Source: Candidatus Omnitrophota bacterium (GTDB taxonomy: Bacteria > Omnitrophota > Omnitrophia > Omnitrophales > Aquincolibacteriaceae). Taken from it: 5,916 nt of DNA. The notes under the pieces were generated by a model that saw only the letters and a list, made by a program, of their open reading frames with translations, was not told where the DNA came from and made no database searches. The DNA is taken from the NCBI GenBank assembly GCA_023246995.1, contig JAHFHI010000099.1:1-5916 (forward strand), written 5' to 3'. A program made the translations under genes and the position numbers. This document shows, piece after piece, positions 1 through 4,962 of this stretch. Numbering within the stretch: position 1 is the first letter of the stretch; the number at the start of each line of letters is the position of its first letter.

Positions 1-516
1 CAAATTGACAATTCCGCCAAGGCTCCGCAACTTTAAAATATAGGCCGAAACATAGGGGTTCTTAACAGGCCTTCCGACCGCATGCAAGGGAATGCCGCTT
101 TGCGCCAAAGCAAAACCAAGGAGCTCCCAGTTGCCTAAATGAGCCGCGAGAATAACAACACCTCTTTTTTTCTCCCAGGCCCGCATCAGATTCTCCCGGT
201 CTCGGATTTCCCAGGTAATGTCCCGGCGGCGTAAAAACTTAGGGATTCTCACAAATTCCAAAGCGACCAAAACCATGTGGCTCATGGAGTCCACGGCGGT
301 CTTCCGGATCTGGGCTTCAGACATTTGATCACCGAAAGCTGCGCGGAGGTTCTCTAGAACAATCCGGCGCCGGTTGGGAAGAAGGCTATAAAGAAGGGCC
401 CCCGCGGCCTTGGCAAACCCATGAAGCGCCGGCAGTGGGAACAAATTGACGAGCCAAGCCAACGCCCGGAATATGAGATATTCGAGAAAAAATAATCCGC
501 GTCGGAAAAAATTCAT
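1..516 (-). CDS. LpxL/HtrB-family lipid A (lysophospholipid) acyltransferase, partial at left edge
   Basis: This is the N-terminal 172 codons of a membrane acyltransferase; the frame is open to position 1, so the C-terminal part lies outside the window (family members are usually about 290-310 residues). The family moves acyl chains from acyl-ACP to lipid A precursors at the inner face of the cytoplasmic membrane. Visible support: a hydrophobic N-terminal anchor around residues 8-30, a basic NRRR segment at 48-51 followed by the family's conserved V-x-x-N-L run, the catalytic HX4E motif as H126-LGNW-E131, and the downstream GRPVKNP segment at 148-154 that belongs to the substrate-binding region. 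The start is ATG at 516; no good Shine-Dalgarno precedes it, so the start is moderately uncertain. It lies 89 bp behind a tRNA-Gly on the same strand, with no visible terminator between. Acyl-chain and position specificity (LpxL, LpxM or LpxP type) cannot be read from this fragment. Confidence 0.9.
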   Translation of the reverse strand, partial: MNFFRRGLFFLEYLIFRALAWLVNLFPLPALHGFAKAAGALLYSLLPNRRRIVLENLRAAFGDQMSEAQIRKTAVDSMSHMVLVALEFVRIPKFLRRRDITWEIRDRENLMRAWEKKRGVVILAAHLGNWELLGFALAQSGIPLHAVGRPVKNPYVSAYILKLRSLGGIVNL

Positions 517-605
517 GCATCCCAGAGAAAAAAATAGAAGTCGACATTTTTGAGGCAAGTCGCGTGAAATCAAAATCAGCGCGGTCCGGCCTTTTAAAGT
601 TAAAC

Positions 606-676
606 AGCGGGCAGCGGGAATCGAACCCGCATGACGAGCTTGGAAGGCTCGGACTTTACCATTAAGCTATGCCCGC
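606..676 (-). tRNA. tRNA-Gly, anticodon UCC
   Basis: Read on the minus strand, all cloverleaf parts are present in 71 nt. The 7-bp acceptor stem GCGGGCA/TGCCCGC is perfect. The D arm is GCTT/AAGT with GG in the loop. The anticodon stem CGAGC/GCTCG is perfect, with loop CTTCCAA giving anticodon TCC at 642-644. The variable loop has 4 nt, and the T stem GCGGG/CCCGC is perfect around loop TTCGATT. The discriminator base is T, usual for bacterial tRNA-Gly. The 3' CCA is not encoded and must be added after transcription. The tRNA decodes GGA and, by wobble, GGG. Confidence 0.97.
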
Positions 677-700
677 GCGCTTTGTGACAAACGTTCGGGA

Positions 701-729
701 ATTATAGAGACCCCCGAGAGACCTGTCAA
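701..729 (-). promoter_or_regulatory. Consensus sigma70 promoter of tRNA-Gly
   Basis: On the minus strand a perfect -35 TTGACA (724-729) is separated by exactly 17 bp from a perfect -10 TATAAT (701-706). The expected start would be near 694, giving a leader of roughly 17 nt before the mature tRNA 5' end at 676. Both hexamers match the consensus at all six positions, as expected for a strong stable-RNA promoter. Because no intrinsic terminator is visible after the tRNA, the same transcript may continue into the acyltransferase gene. Confidence 0.9.
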
Positions 730-943
730 ATTCGCATCCAAAAAAAGACTCGGGATCACGAAAACTCATGGTCCAAAGAGATTCAAGCTCGCTACATCCT
801 ATTTTCGACACGCTCGCGAGTGCTGGAAGCTCCCGTCTTCGCAGGCGCGGCGGACAGAAAGCGCGGAAACGTACCCCCTTCGGCACCTTGAACACTTTTG
901 GGCCGACACAACGAAGAAGCCCAAAGGAATACACGTTTGCAGC
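730..943. other. Intergenic stretch without recognisable gene
   Basis: No coding region or RNA gene could be supported here. The gpmA frame happens to be open upstream as far as 768 and two short minus-strand frames are open, but none has a ribosome binding site or a recognisable protein. Small structures seen are the 8-bp palindrome CTCGCGAG (813-820) and the inverted repeat TTTGGGC/GCCCAAA (897-903 and 919-925, 15-nt loop). Neither is followed by a T tract, so they are not intrinsic terminators. Confidence 0.6.
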
Positions 944-973
944 GCATAAGAGTTTTGTTCGGTGCTCTTATGC
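944..973. promoter_or_regulatory. Operator-like perfect inverted repeat in the gpmA promoter
   Basis: GCATAAGAG (944-952) and CTCTTATGC (965-973) are exact reverse complements separated by 12 bp. Equivalent bases of the half-sites are about 21 bp apart, close to two helical turns. The right half-site covers the TGC of the extended -10 and abuts TATAAT, and the left half-site lies just upstream of the -35 zone. The geometry suits a dimeric regulator acting on gpmA. Because the dyad lies upstream of the expected transcription start, it should act as DNA rather than as an RNA hairpin. The binding protein is unknown. Confidence 0.6.
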
Positions 974-979
974 TATAAT
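971..979 (+). promoter_or_regulatory. Extended -10 promoter of gpmA
   Basis: TGCTATAAT is a perfect -10 hexamer (974-979) preceded by the TGn extended element (971-973). No good -35 sits at 16-18 bp upstream; the closest candidates in the T-rich AGTTTTGTTC run (951-960) match poorly or are badly spaced. This is typical of promoters that rely on the extended -10. A start near 986 would give a leader of about 28 nt carrying the ribosome binding site. Confidence 0.75.
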
Positions 980-1001
980 CCCGCCCTTTGACTATCAAGC
1001 T

Positions 1002-1008
1002 AAGGAGG
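1002..1008 (+). promoter_or_regulatory. Ribosome binding site fixing the gpmA start
   Basis: AAGGAGG lies 5 nt before ATG 1014. It decides the start: the reading frame is open upstream to 768, but only ATG 1014 has a strong Shine-Dalgarno, and the family's N-terminus begins right there. Confidence 0.9.
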
Positions 1009-1013
1009 CAATC

Positions 1014-1625
1014 ATGGCACTGCTCATTTTGATCCGCCACGGGGAATCCCAGTGGAATCTCGAAAATCGTTTCACCGGCTGGGTGGATGTTGAGCTTTCC
1101 GATAAAGGCCGCCGCGAAGCTGAAGAGGCCGGCAAAAAACTGAAAGGTTTTAACATCGACAAGGCCTACACCTCGGTTTTAAAACGGGCCATGGATACTC
1201 TGGATATTGCCATGAAAACAGCCGGGAAAACAGGGATTCCCATCACGCGCGCCCAGGCTTTAAACGAGCGGCATTACGGGGATCTGCAGGGCCTGAACAA
1301 GGCCGAGACCGCCAAGAAATACGGCGATGAACAGGTTCATATTTGGCGCAGAAGCTATGATGTGGCGCCTCCGGGCCCAGGCGGAGAAAGCCTCAAAGAC
1401 ACGGCCGCGCGCACACTGCCCTATTTCAGGGAACATATTTTGAAGGATATCCGGGACGGCAAAAATGTAATTGTTGCGGCCCACGGCAACAGCCTTCGCT
1501 CGATTGTGATGGAACTCGACCGAATGACGCGCGAACAGGTTCTTGAACTGAACATTCCGACCGGAGTGCCGATCGTTTATGAATTCGCTCCGGACCTCAC
1601 CCTCAAGTCCAAGGAAACTCTTTAA
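1014..1625 (+). CDS. gpmA: 2,3-bisphosphoglycerate-dependent phosphoglycerate mutase (short form)
   Basis: The 203-residue cytoplasmic enzyme interconverts 3-phosphoglycerate and 2-phosphoglycerate in glycolysis and gluconeogenesis, using a phosphohistidine primed by 2,3-bisphosphoglycerate. The phosphoglycerate mutase signature [10 protein letters not shown] is at residues 6-15 with catalytic His9. R58 (VLKR), E85 in NERHYG (84-89), the paired R112-R113 in WRRSYD, and the second active-site His157 in AAHGNS (155-160) are all present, as is the C-terminal [13 protein letters not shown]. Compared with the roughly 250-residue E. coli form it lacks an internal segment between WRRSYD-PP and ESLKDT; shorter forms of about 205-210 residues are known in other bacteria and are considered functional. 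Its own promoter and operator-like repeat lie directly upstream. The downstream gene converges after 11 bp without a clear terminator. Confidence 0.97.
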   Translation: MALLILIRHGESQWNLENRFTGWVDVELSDKGRREAEEAGKKLKGFNIDKAYTSVLKRAMDTLDIAMKTAGKTGIPITRAQALNERHYGDLQGLNKAETAKKYGDEQVHIWRRSYDVAPPGPGGESLKDTAARTLPYFREHILKDIRDGKNVIVAAHGNSLRSIVMELDRMTREQVLELNIPTGVPIVYEFAPDLTLKSKETL

Positions 1626-1636
1626 AGAGGGCTTCT

Positions 1637-2326
1637 TTAAGAAAAGGCCGGCCGCAAAAGCTTGGGGGGATCAAAAAAATCGCCCAGCTCTTCGCGGATT
1701 CGGTCAAGGACTCCCCCGCTAAGGCTTGAGAGCCCCATCCGCTTTAAAGTTTCCCAGCCGATGATCTCGGCAATGTCCCCAAGTTTGCGCACATTCCAGT
1801 AAACCATGCGCCGCATCCCGAGGTCAAAAACCTTCTCCCTGCTTCCGGTTCCGGGCCTTGAAAGATCAAGATAAACCGCTTTATCGAGGGTCAGGACTAG
1901 ATTGCTTATATAGACCTTCATGGCGCCGCTTTCCTGCGGCCGGGATTTGTTCTCAAAGACCTTTAGAGCAAGCAGGTTAAGACGCCCGTCGGGTTGATGC
2001 AGGATGCGGATTTCGCTTGCCTCAACCTCCACACTCTTAAAACGAAGAGTCTTGGCGCCAAGCGACGCGATATCAAAATCCATGGAAATTTTTGGTATTC
2101 GCGCCAGAATTCCTTGCGGAAAACCTTCGGGATTCTTGATTTCAATATCCTGAAAGATGACCCGGCTGCGGAGAAAATCAACCCGGGCGCTGTCAACCTC
2201 AACGCCGGTGCCGAGTTTGTAGGCAAGCCCGGCTTGAAGAAGCATCCGCGCCGTAAAGTTGTGGAAGACCAGGGCTCCCACAAAAATCCAAAAAACCATC
2301 TTCAAAAGCCCGGAAATCGTTTTCAT
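1637..2326 (-). CDS. Small membrane-anchored AsmA-like protein of unknown function
   Basis: I do not recognise a named gene. The 229-residue product has an N-terminal membrane segment at about residues 7-27 (short basic N-terminus, no signal peptidase site evident), followed by an envelope-side domain of alternating hydrophobic/polar strands. Residues 41-120 have the style of the AsmA N-terminal region: G-V-x-V near 41-44, strand IEIKNPEGFP (61-70), a strand ending in DFDIASL (83-89), then strands near 97-109 and GRLNLLAL (114-121). The C-terminal third (170-229) looks helical and is not recognised. AsmA family proteins are usually much longer and are linked to lipid transport or outer-membrane biogenesis, so this would be a minimal member; that role is inference. 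ATG 2326 is the first possible start because an in-frame TAA lies at 2333-2335. No Shine-Dalgarno or clear promoter was seen. It is divergent from the ATP synthase operon. Confidence 0.75.
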   Translation of the reverse strand: MKTISGLLKMVFWIFVGALVFHNFTARMLLQAGLAYKLGTGVEVDSARVDFLRSRVIFQDIEIKNPEGFPQGILARIPKISMDFDIASLGAKTLRFKSVEVEASEIRILHQPDGRLNLLALKVFENKSRPQESGAMKVYISNLVLTLDKAVYLDLSRPGTGSREKVFDLGMRRMVYWNVRKLGDIAEIIGWETLKRMGLSSLSGGVLDRIREELGDFFDPPKLLRPAFS

Positions 2327-2359
2327 CGTAAATTATTTATCGGTCTTTCTTCAAAAATA

Positions 2360-2388
2360 TTGACATTCCGAGGGGGTTTTTGGATAAT
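2360..2388 (+). promoter_or_regulatory. Sigma70-type promoter of the ATP synthase operon
   Basis: A perfect -35 TTGACA (2360-2365) is followed after exactly 17 bp by GATAAT (2383-2388), which matches the -10 consensus at five of six positions. The expected start near 2395 leaves a leader of about 60 nt before the TTG at 2456. The first 44 nt of that leader (2395-2438) are T-rich, 25 of 44 bases. The promoter lies in the 129-bp divergent gap with the AsmA-like gene. Confidence 0.85.
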
Positions 2389-2428
2389 AACGCTCCGTTT
2401 TTTCTAAGTGTTTGTGTTGTTTTGACTT

Positions 2429-2442
2429 GGGATTTTTATCCC
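2429..2442 (+). promoter_or_regulatory. Small hairpin in the atp operon leader
   Basis: GGGAT (2429-2433) and ATCCC (2438-2442) pair perfectly around a TTTT loop. The hairpin ends 5 nt before the weak Shine-Dalgarno-like GCAGG (2446-2450) of the first gene. No T tract follows, so it is not a terminator. It could present or crowd the ribosome binding region; no function is shown. Confidence 0.45.
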
Positions 2443-2454
2443 GCCGCAGGTTGC

Positions 2455-2468
2455 TTTGGCCGGCCAAA
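2455..2468. repeat. 14-bp perfect palindrome across the first atp start codon
   Basis: TTTGGCCGGCCAAA is its own reverse complement and contains the TTG initiation codon (2456-2458). As RNA it could fold into a 5-bp stem with a CCGG loop that would place the start codon in the stem. Part of the palindrome is fixed by codons 2-4 (Ala-Gly-Gln), so chance is possible. Confidence 0.5.
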
Positions 2469-3583
2469 ACGAAAATTACCGCTTATTCTGGATGCTTGGG
2501 GTGGCTTTGACGCTTCCTATGATCCTTGTAAGCGGCCCCCTAGCCGGCTATCTCATCGGGCAGGCATTGATCAAAGCCGGGATCCCCGCTTTTGTCAGTC
2601 CGCTGCTCATGGGGCTTGGCCTGGCGGGTTCGGGATGGCAGTCCTATCAACTTATCAAGCAATTGAACCGGAAACCTGACGAAAAAACAGAATCTTTCAT
2701 GCAAGAGCATCAAGCGCACGAACAGGCCCTGGAAGCCGCCGCTCACGCCCAAGCCGTGGCGCATCACGGGGCTAAACACGCCCAGCACGAACTCCCCAAT
2801 TTTGTCACTGTTTTAAGCCGGCTTTTTCCGGATCAGGGGTGGGCGCACTTCCTTCACCGGTGGGAAAACGTTCTTTTTTCTTCCTTGGCCGCCGCCTTGA
2901 TTCTTTGGGCCTTTATCCGCTCGGCTAAAAAAGAAGGCCTGGTCCCTGAAGGCTTGCGTAATTTCTGCGAGAGCGTGGTGGAAGGCATCGAGGGTTTTGT
3001 CACCGGCATTTTGGGCAGCCATGGCCGCGAGCACATTCCCTATCTCGGAACGGTATTTCTCTATGTTCTTTTCATGAACTGGAGCGGCCTTATTCCCTTT
3101 TTTAAATCTCCGACCTCTTCCTGGGGAACAACGCTTGCCCTGGCCCTTGCCACCATGATTTATGTGCAGGCTTCGGGCATCAAAGCCCAGGGGCTCGGAC
3201 ACTACCTGAAACACATGGCCGGCAACCCTTCGAATCTCTTTGGCCTGGTGCTGATTCCGCTCATGCTGGTGATCAATCTAACGGTCGAATTTGTGGCCGT
3301 CCCCTTGAGCCTTTCCCTGCGTCTCTTCGCCAACGTTTCGAGTGAAGACCGGCTTCTTTATAAATTCGCCGAACTGAACGTCCTTTTTAAGGGACTCCCC
3401 TTCTTTTTCCAGATTTTCGCCAATGTCCTGGCCATTGCCTTCAGCATGGTCCAGGCTTTTGTGTTTATGCTTCTTTCGACGGTTTATATTTCTCTTCTTT
3501 TACCCCATGACAACCACGGGCATGAGGATCACGGAAGCCCCGCAGGAAACGGGCCTTCCCATGAAACAGCTCATGCCCATTAA
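2456..3583 (+). CDS. atpB: AtpI-like domain fused to F1Fo ATP synthase subunit a
   Basis: Subunit a forms the proton half-channels next to the c ring in the membrane. Residues about 113-375 are a full subunit a: first helix near 137-155 ending in RSAKK, the FMNWSGLIP segment at 206-214, the essential Arg289 in SLSLRLFAN, and the last helices at about 310-348 with Gln333 in VQAFVFMLL, matching E. coli Arg210 and Gln252. Residues 1-73 are an added AtpI-like hairpin of two membrane segments (about 11-33 and 43-66) with the Gly-rich G-x-x-x-G pattern of that family. The linker (74-112) holds seven His, and so does the tail after 350. Total length is 375 residues, against roughly 230-290 for usual subunit a. 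The start is TTG 2456 after weak GCAGG with 5-nt spacing; an in-frame stop at 2423 excludes much earlier starts. ATG 2492 (residue 13) is an alternative, and internal ATG 2699 would give subunit a alone but has no Shine-Dalgarno. First gene of the operon. Confidence 0.93.
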   Translation: MAGQNENYRLFWMLGVALTLPMILVSGPLAGYLIGQALIKAGIPAFVSPLLMGLGLAGSGWQSYQLIKQLNRKPDEKTESFMQEHQAHEQALEAAAHAQAVAHHGAKHAQHELPNFVTVLSRLFPDQGWAHFLHRWENVLFSSLAAALILWAFIRSAKKEGLVPEGLRNFCESVVEGIEGFVTGILGSHGREHIPYLGTVFLYVLFMNWSGLIPFFKSPTSSWGTTLALALATMIYVQASGIKAQGLGHYLKHMAGNPSNLFGLVLIPLMLVINLTVEFVAVPLSLSLRLFANVSSEDRLLYKFAELNVLFKGLPFFFQIFANVLAIAFSMVQAFVFMLLSTVYISLLLPHDNHGHEDHGSPAGNGPSHETAHAH

Positions 3584-3605
3584 CTAAAGAAAGGAATCAC
3601 CCGAC

Positions 3606-3836
3606 ATGACACCTCAAACAGCATTATCCTTCGCGCTTCCCCTCGGACTGGCCTTCACCGCCATGGCTTCGGCTTTTGCGCTCGGCAAAGCGGTTTCCGC
3701 GGCCATGGACGCCACGGCCCGTCAGCCCGAGGCCTCCACCAAGATCCTGGTCAACATGATGGCCGGATGCGCCCTGATCGAAGCGCTCACACTTTACGCG
3801 CTCGTCTTCGGCTTTTCACTCATGGGGAAAATCTAA
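3606..3836 (+). CDS. atpE: F1Fo ATP synthase subunit c
   Basis: This 76-residue hairpin protein forms the rotor ring. Two membrane helices (about 5-33 and 46-72) flank the polar loop ARQPEA (38-43) that contacts the F1 stalk. The ion-carrying carboxylate is Glu59 in ALIEALTLY, exactly 20 residues after Arg39 of the loop, as in known c subunits. Aligned on that loop, the Na+-ligand positions of Ilyobacter-type rings (Gln32, Ser66) are Leu26 and Ala60, so a proton rather than sodium ring is inferred. In helix 1 the GxGxGxG packing positions are Ala19, Ala21, Ala23 and Ala25, followed by Gly27. Initiation is at ATG 3606 with AAGGA (3591-3595) 10 nt upstream, and 22 bp separate it from subunit a. 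Two alternative hairpins follow the gene. Confidence 0.97.
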   Translation: MTPQTALSFALPLGLAFTAMASAFALGKAVSAAMDATARQPEASTKILVNMMAGCALIEALTLYALVFGFSLMGKI

Positions 3837-3839
3837 TCA

Positions 3840-3886
3840 GCCGGACACTTTTTCCGGCGCACTTCGGCTTGCAAGCGCCGGGGAAG
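3840..3886 (+). promoter_or_regulatory. Two mutually exclusive hairpins between atpE and atpF
   Basis: Hairpin 1 pairs GCCGGA (3840-3845) with TCCGGC (3853-3858) around a 7-nt loop. Hairpin 2 pairs CCGGCGC (3854-3860) with GCGCCGG (3875-3881) around a 14-nt loop, and G-T and A-T pairs can lengthen it to 12 bp (3849-3860 with 3875-3886). They share 3849-3858, so only one can form at a time. No T tract follows either, so neither is a classical terminator. Position after the gene for the most abundant subunit suggests a role in mRNA processing, stability or reduced readthrough, which is inference. Confidence 0.5.
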
Positions 3887-3908
3887 AGGAACGGGGAGGG
3901 AAGTTCCC

Positions 3909-4412
3909 ATGGAATTTTTTAAAGCCAACATCCAGCTCGGCGAAGTGCTCGTCCAGTTGATCGCCTTTGTGATCGTTTTCTGGACGCTCAAGCTCATGGC
4001 CTGGAAACCGCTGCTTCGGTCTCTCGAGCTGCGCCGGGAAAAAATCAGAAGCGAGTTTGAAAAAATCGATCACGCCCGCAAAGAAATCGAGGCCCTCAAG
4101 GCCGAATACCAGGCGCATCTTCAGAAAATCGAGGATGAGGCCCGCAGTAAAATTCAGCTGGCGGTCGAGGAGGGGCGCAAAATCGCCCGGGAAATCCAGG
4201 ACAAGGCCCGCACGGAATCCCAGGCCGCTTTTGACAAGGCTAAGGAGAATCTGGATCTCGAGACGGCCAAAGCCCGATTGAGCCTGCGTCGTGAAATCGC
4301 GGATCTTGCCATCAATATTTCGGAGCGGGTTCTCGGCGAAAGACTGCGGGATGACAAGAATCAGAACGAAAAGGTCCTCGAGCTCCTGACGGAGCTTGAG
4401 AAGAACCGATGA
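3909..4412 (+). CDS. atpF: F1Fo ATP synthase subunit b
   Basis: The 167-residue product forms the peripheral stalk that holds F1 against Fo rotation. An N-terminal membrane helix (about 12-31) is followed by the conserved W32-K-P34 and then one long charged helix, rich in Lys, Arg and Glu, from about 37 to 150, which suits the b dimer coiled coil. The C-terminal segment ISERVLGERL (137-146) is typical of the delta-binding end. Length is near the usual 155-170. ATG 3909 has GGAGG (3895-3899) 9 nt upstream; GGGAA-G-TTCCC (3898-3908) just before the start is a very small inverted repeat. There is one b gene and no b' copy in the expected place, so a homodimeric stalk is likely. The last bases overlap atpH as ATGA, suggesting coupled translation. 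Confidence 0.96.
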   Translation: MEFFKANIQLGEVLVQLIAFVIVFWTLKLMAWKPLLRSLELRREKIRSEFEKIDHARKEIEALKAEYQAHLQKIEDEARSKIQLAVEEGRKIAREIQDKARTESQAAFDKAKENLDLETAKARLSLRREIADLAINISERVLGERLRDDKNQNEKVLELLTELEKNR

Positions 4413-4945
4413 TCGATCTTCGAGCCGTCCGCCGTTACAGCCGCGCGCTCTTCGAGTTGGCCCGCAAAAAGTCCGTTCTCGAAAAGACCGATCCGGCTCT
4501 TTTAAGAGCCTGCGAGCTTACGGAAAAACACCCAGAAATCGGGCATCTGATTCTCAATTCCACGATCTCGCTTGCTGAAAAAGAAGATTTTCTTGAAAAA
4601 ATTTTAGGCCCGGAAACCGAACCGCTTGTGACGGAGTTCCTCAAGGTCCTGGTGCGCAAAAAGCGCTTCCGGGAACTTCCCGCGATTCAGGAAGAATTCC
4701 ACAAGACCTTTGAAAAGCACCAGGGAATCCAGGAAGTCCTGGTGATCAGTGCCCGCGAATTTCCGGAAGCTTATGAAGAAAAACTGAAAGCTATTCTAAA
4801 ACGTAAAACCGGGTTTGAAATCCGTCTTCAAAAAAAGACGGACCCCGGCCTAATCGGCGGCTTTATCCTGCGTTTTGACGGTTCCGAAATTAATGCCAGC
4901 TTCCGGGCCAGGCTCGAAGCGATACGGCAAAGTTTAATGGATTAA
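4409..4945 (+). CDS. atpH: F1Fo ATP synthase subunit delta
   Basis: The 178-residue soluble protein joins the top of the alpha/beta head to the b stalk. The N-terminal helical domain begins with the family's RRYSRALFELA (8-18). The C-terminal part has the conserved strand-turn DPGLIGGF (145-152) and the ending region INASFRARLEAIRQSL (161-176), corresponding to the delta/OSCP signature. Length is normal (about 175-185). ATG 4409 overlaps the atpF stop by 4 nt, and no separate strong Shine-Dalgarno is present apart from GGAGC about 15 nt upstream, so translation is probably coupled to atpF. It is followed 17 bp later by atpA. No unusual features seen. Confidence 0.96.
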   Translation: MIDLRAVRRYSRALFELARKKSVLEKTDPALLRACELTEKHPEIGHLILNSTISLAEKEDFLEKILGPETEPLVTEFLKVLVRKKRFRELPAIQEEFHKTFEKHQGIQEVLVISAREFPEAYEEKLKAILKRKTGFEIRLQKKTDPGLIGGFILRFDGSEINASFRARLEAIRQSLMD

Positions 4946-4962
4946 TCTAAGGAGTCCTCTCC

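Noticed and set aside
517..605. Separate promoter or terminator between tRNA-Gly and the acyltransferase
   Set aside because: The best promoter candidate (TTGCCT-16-TATTTT on the minus strand) matches only four of six bases in each hexamer and lies almost on the start codon. No GC-rich hairpin with a T tract is present.
768..1013. 82-residue N-terminal extension of the gpmA frame
   Set aside because: The extension has no ribosome binding site, its sequence is unlike any phosphoglycerate mutase N-terminus, and the promoter and AAGGAGG lie inside it. The frame is open by chance.
662..1040. Two short minus-strand frames (662-934 and 792-1040) as genes
   Set aside because: One overlaps the tRNA promoter and the tRNA end, and the other overlaps the gpmA promoter. 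Neither has a plausible start region or recognisable protein.
1618..1644. Bidirectional terminator between gpmA and the convergent AsmA-like gene
   Set aside because: CTCTTTAAAGAG is palindromic without a loop, and the alternative TTAAAGA/TCTTTAA stem is short, AT-rich and lacks a T tract on either side.
1994..2407. Plus-strand frame opposite the AsmA-like gene, and the minus-strand frame 1963-2283
   Set aside because: Both are low-complexity shadows of 1637-2326. The plus-strand frame also runs through the atp promoter.
3640..3800. Sodium-type c ring
   Set aside because: Despite Glu59 and a tyrosine five residues later, the positions of Gln32 and Ser66 in sodium rings are Leu26 and Ala60 here, so the sodium ligand set is incomplete.
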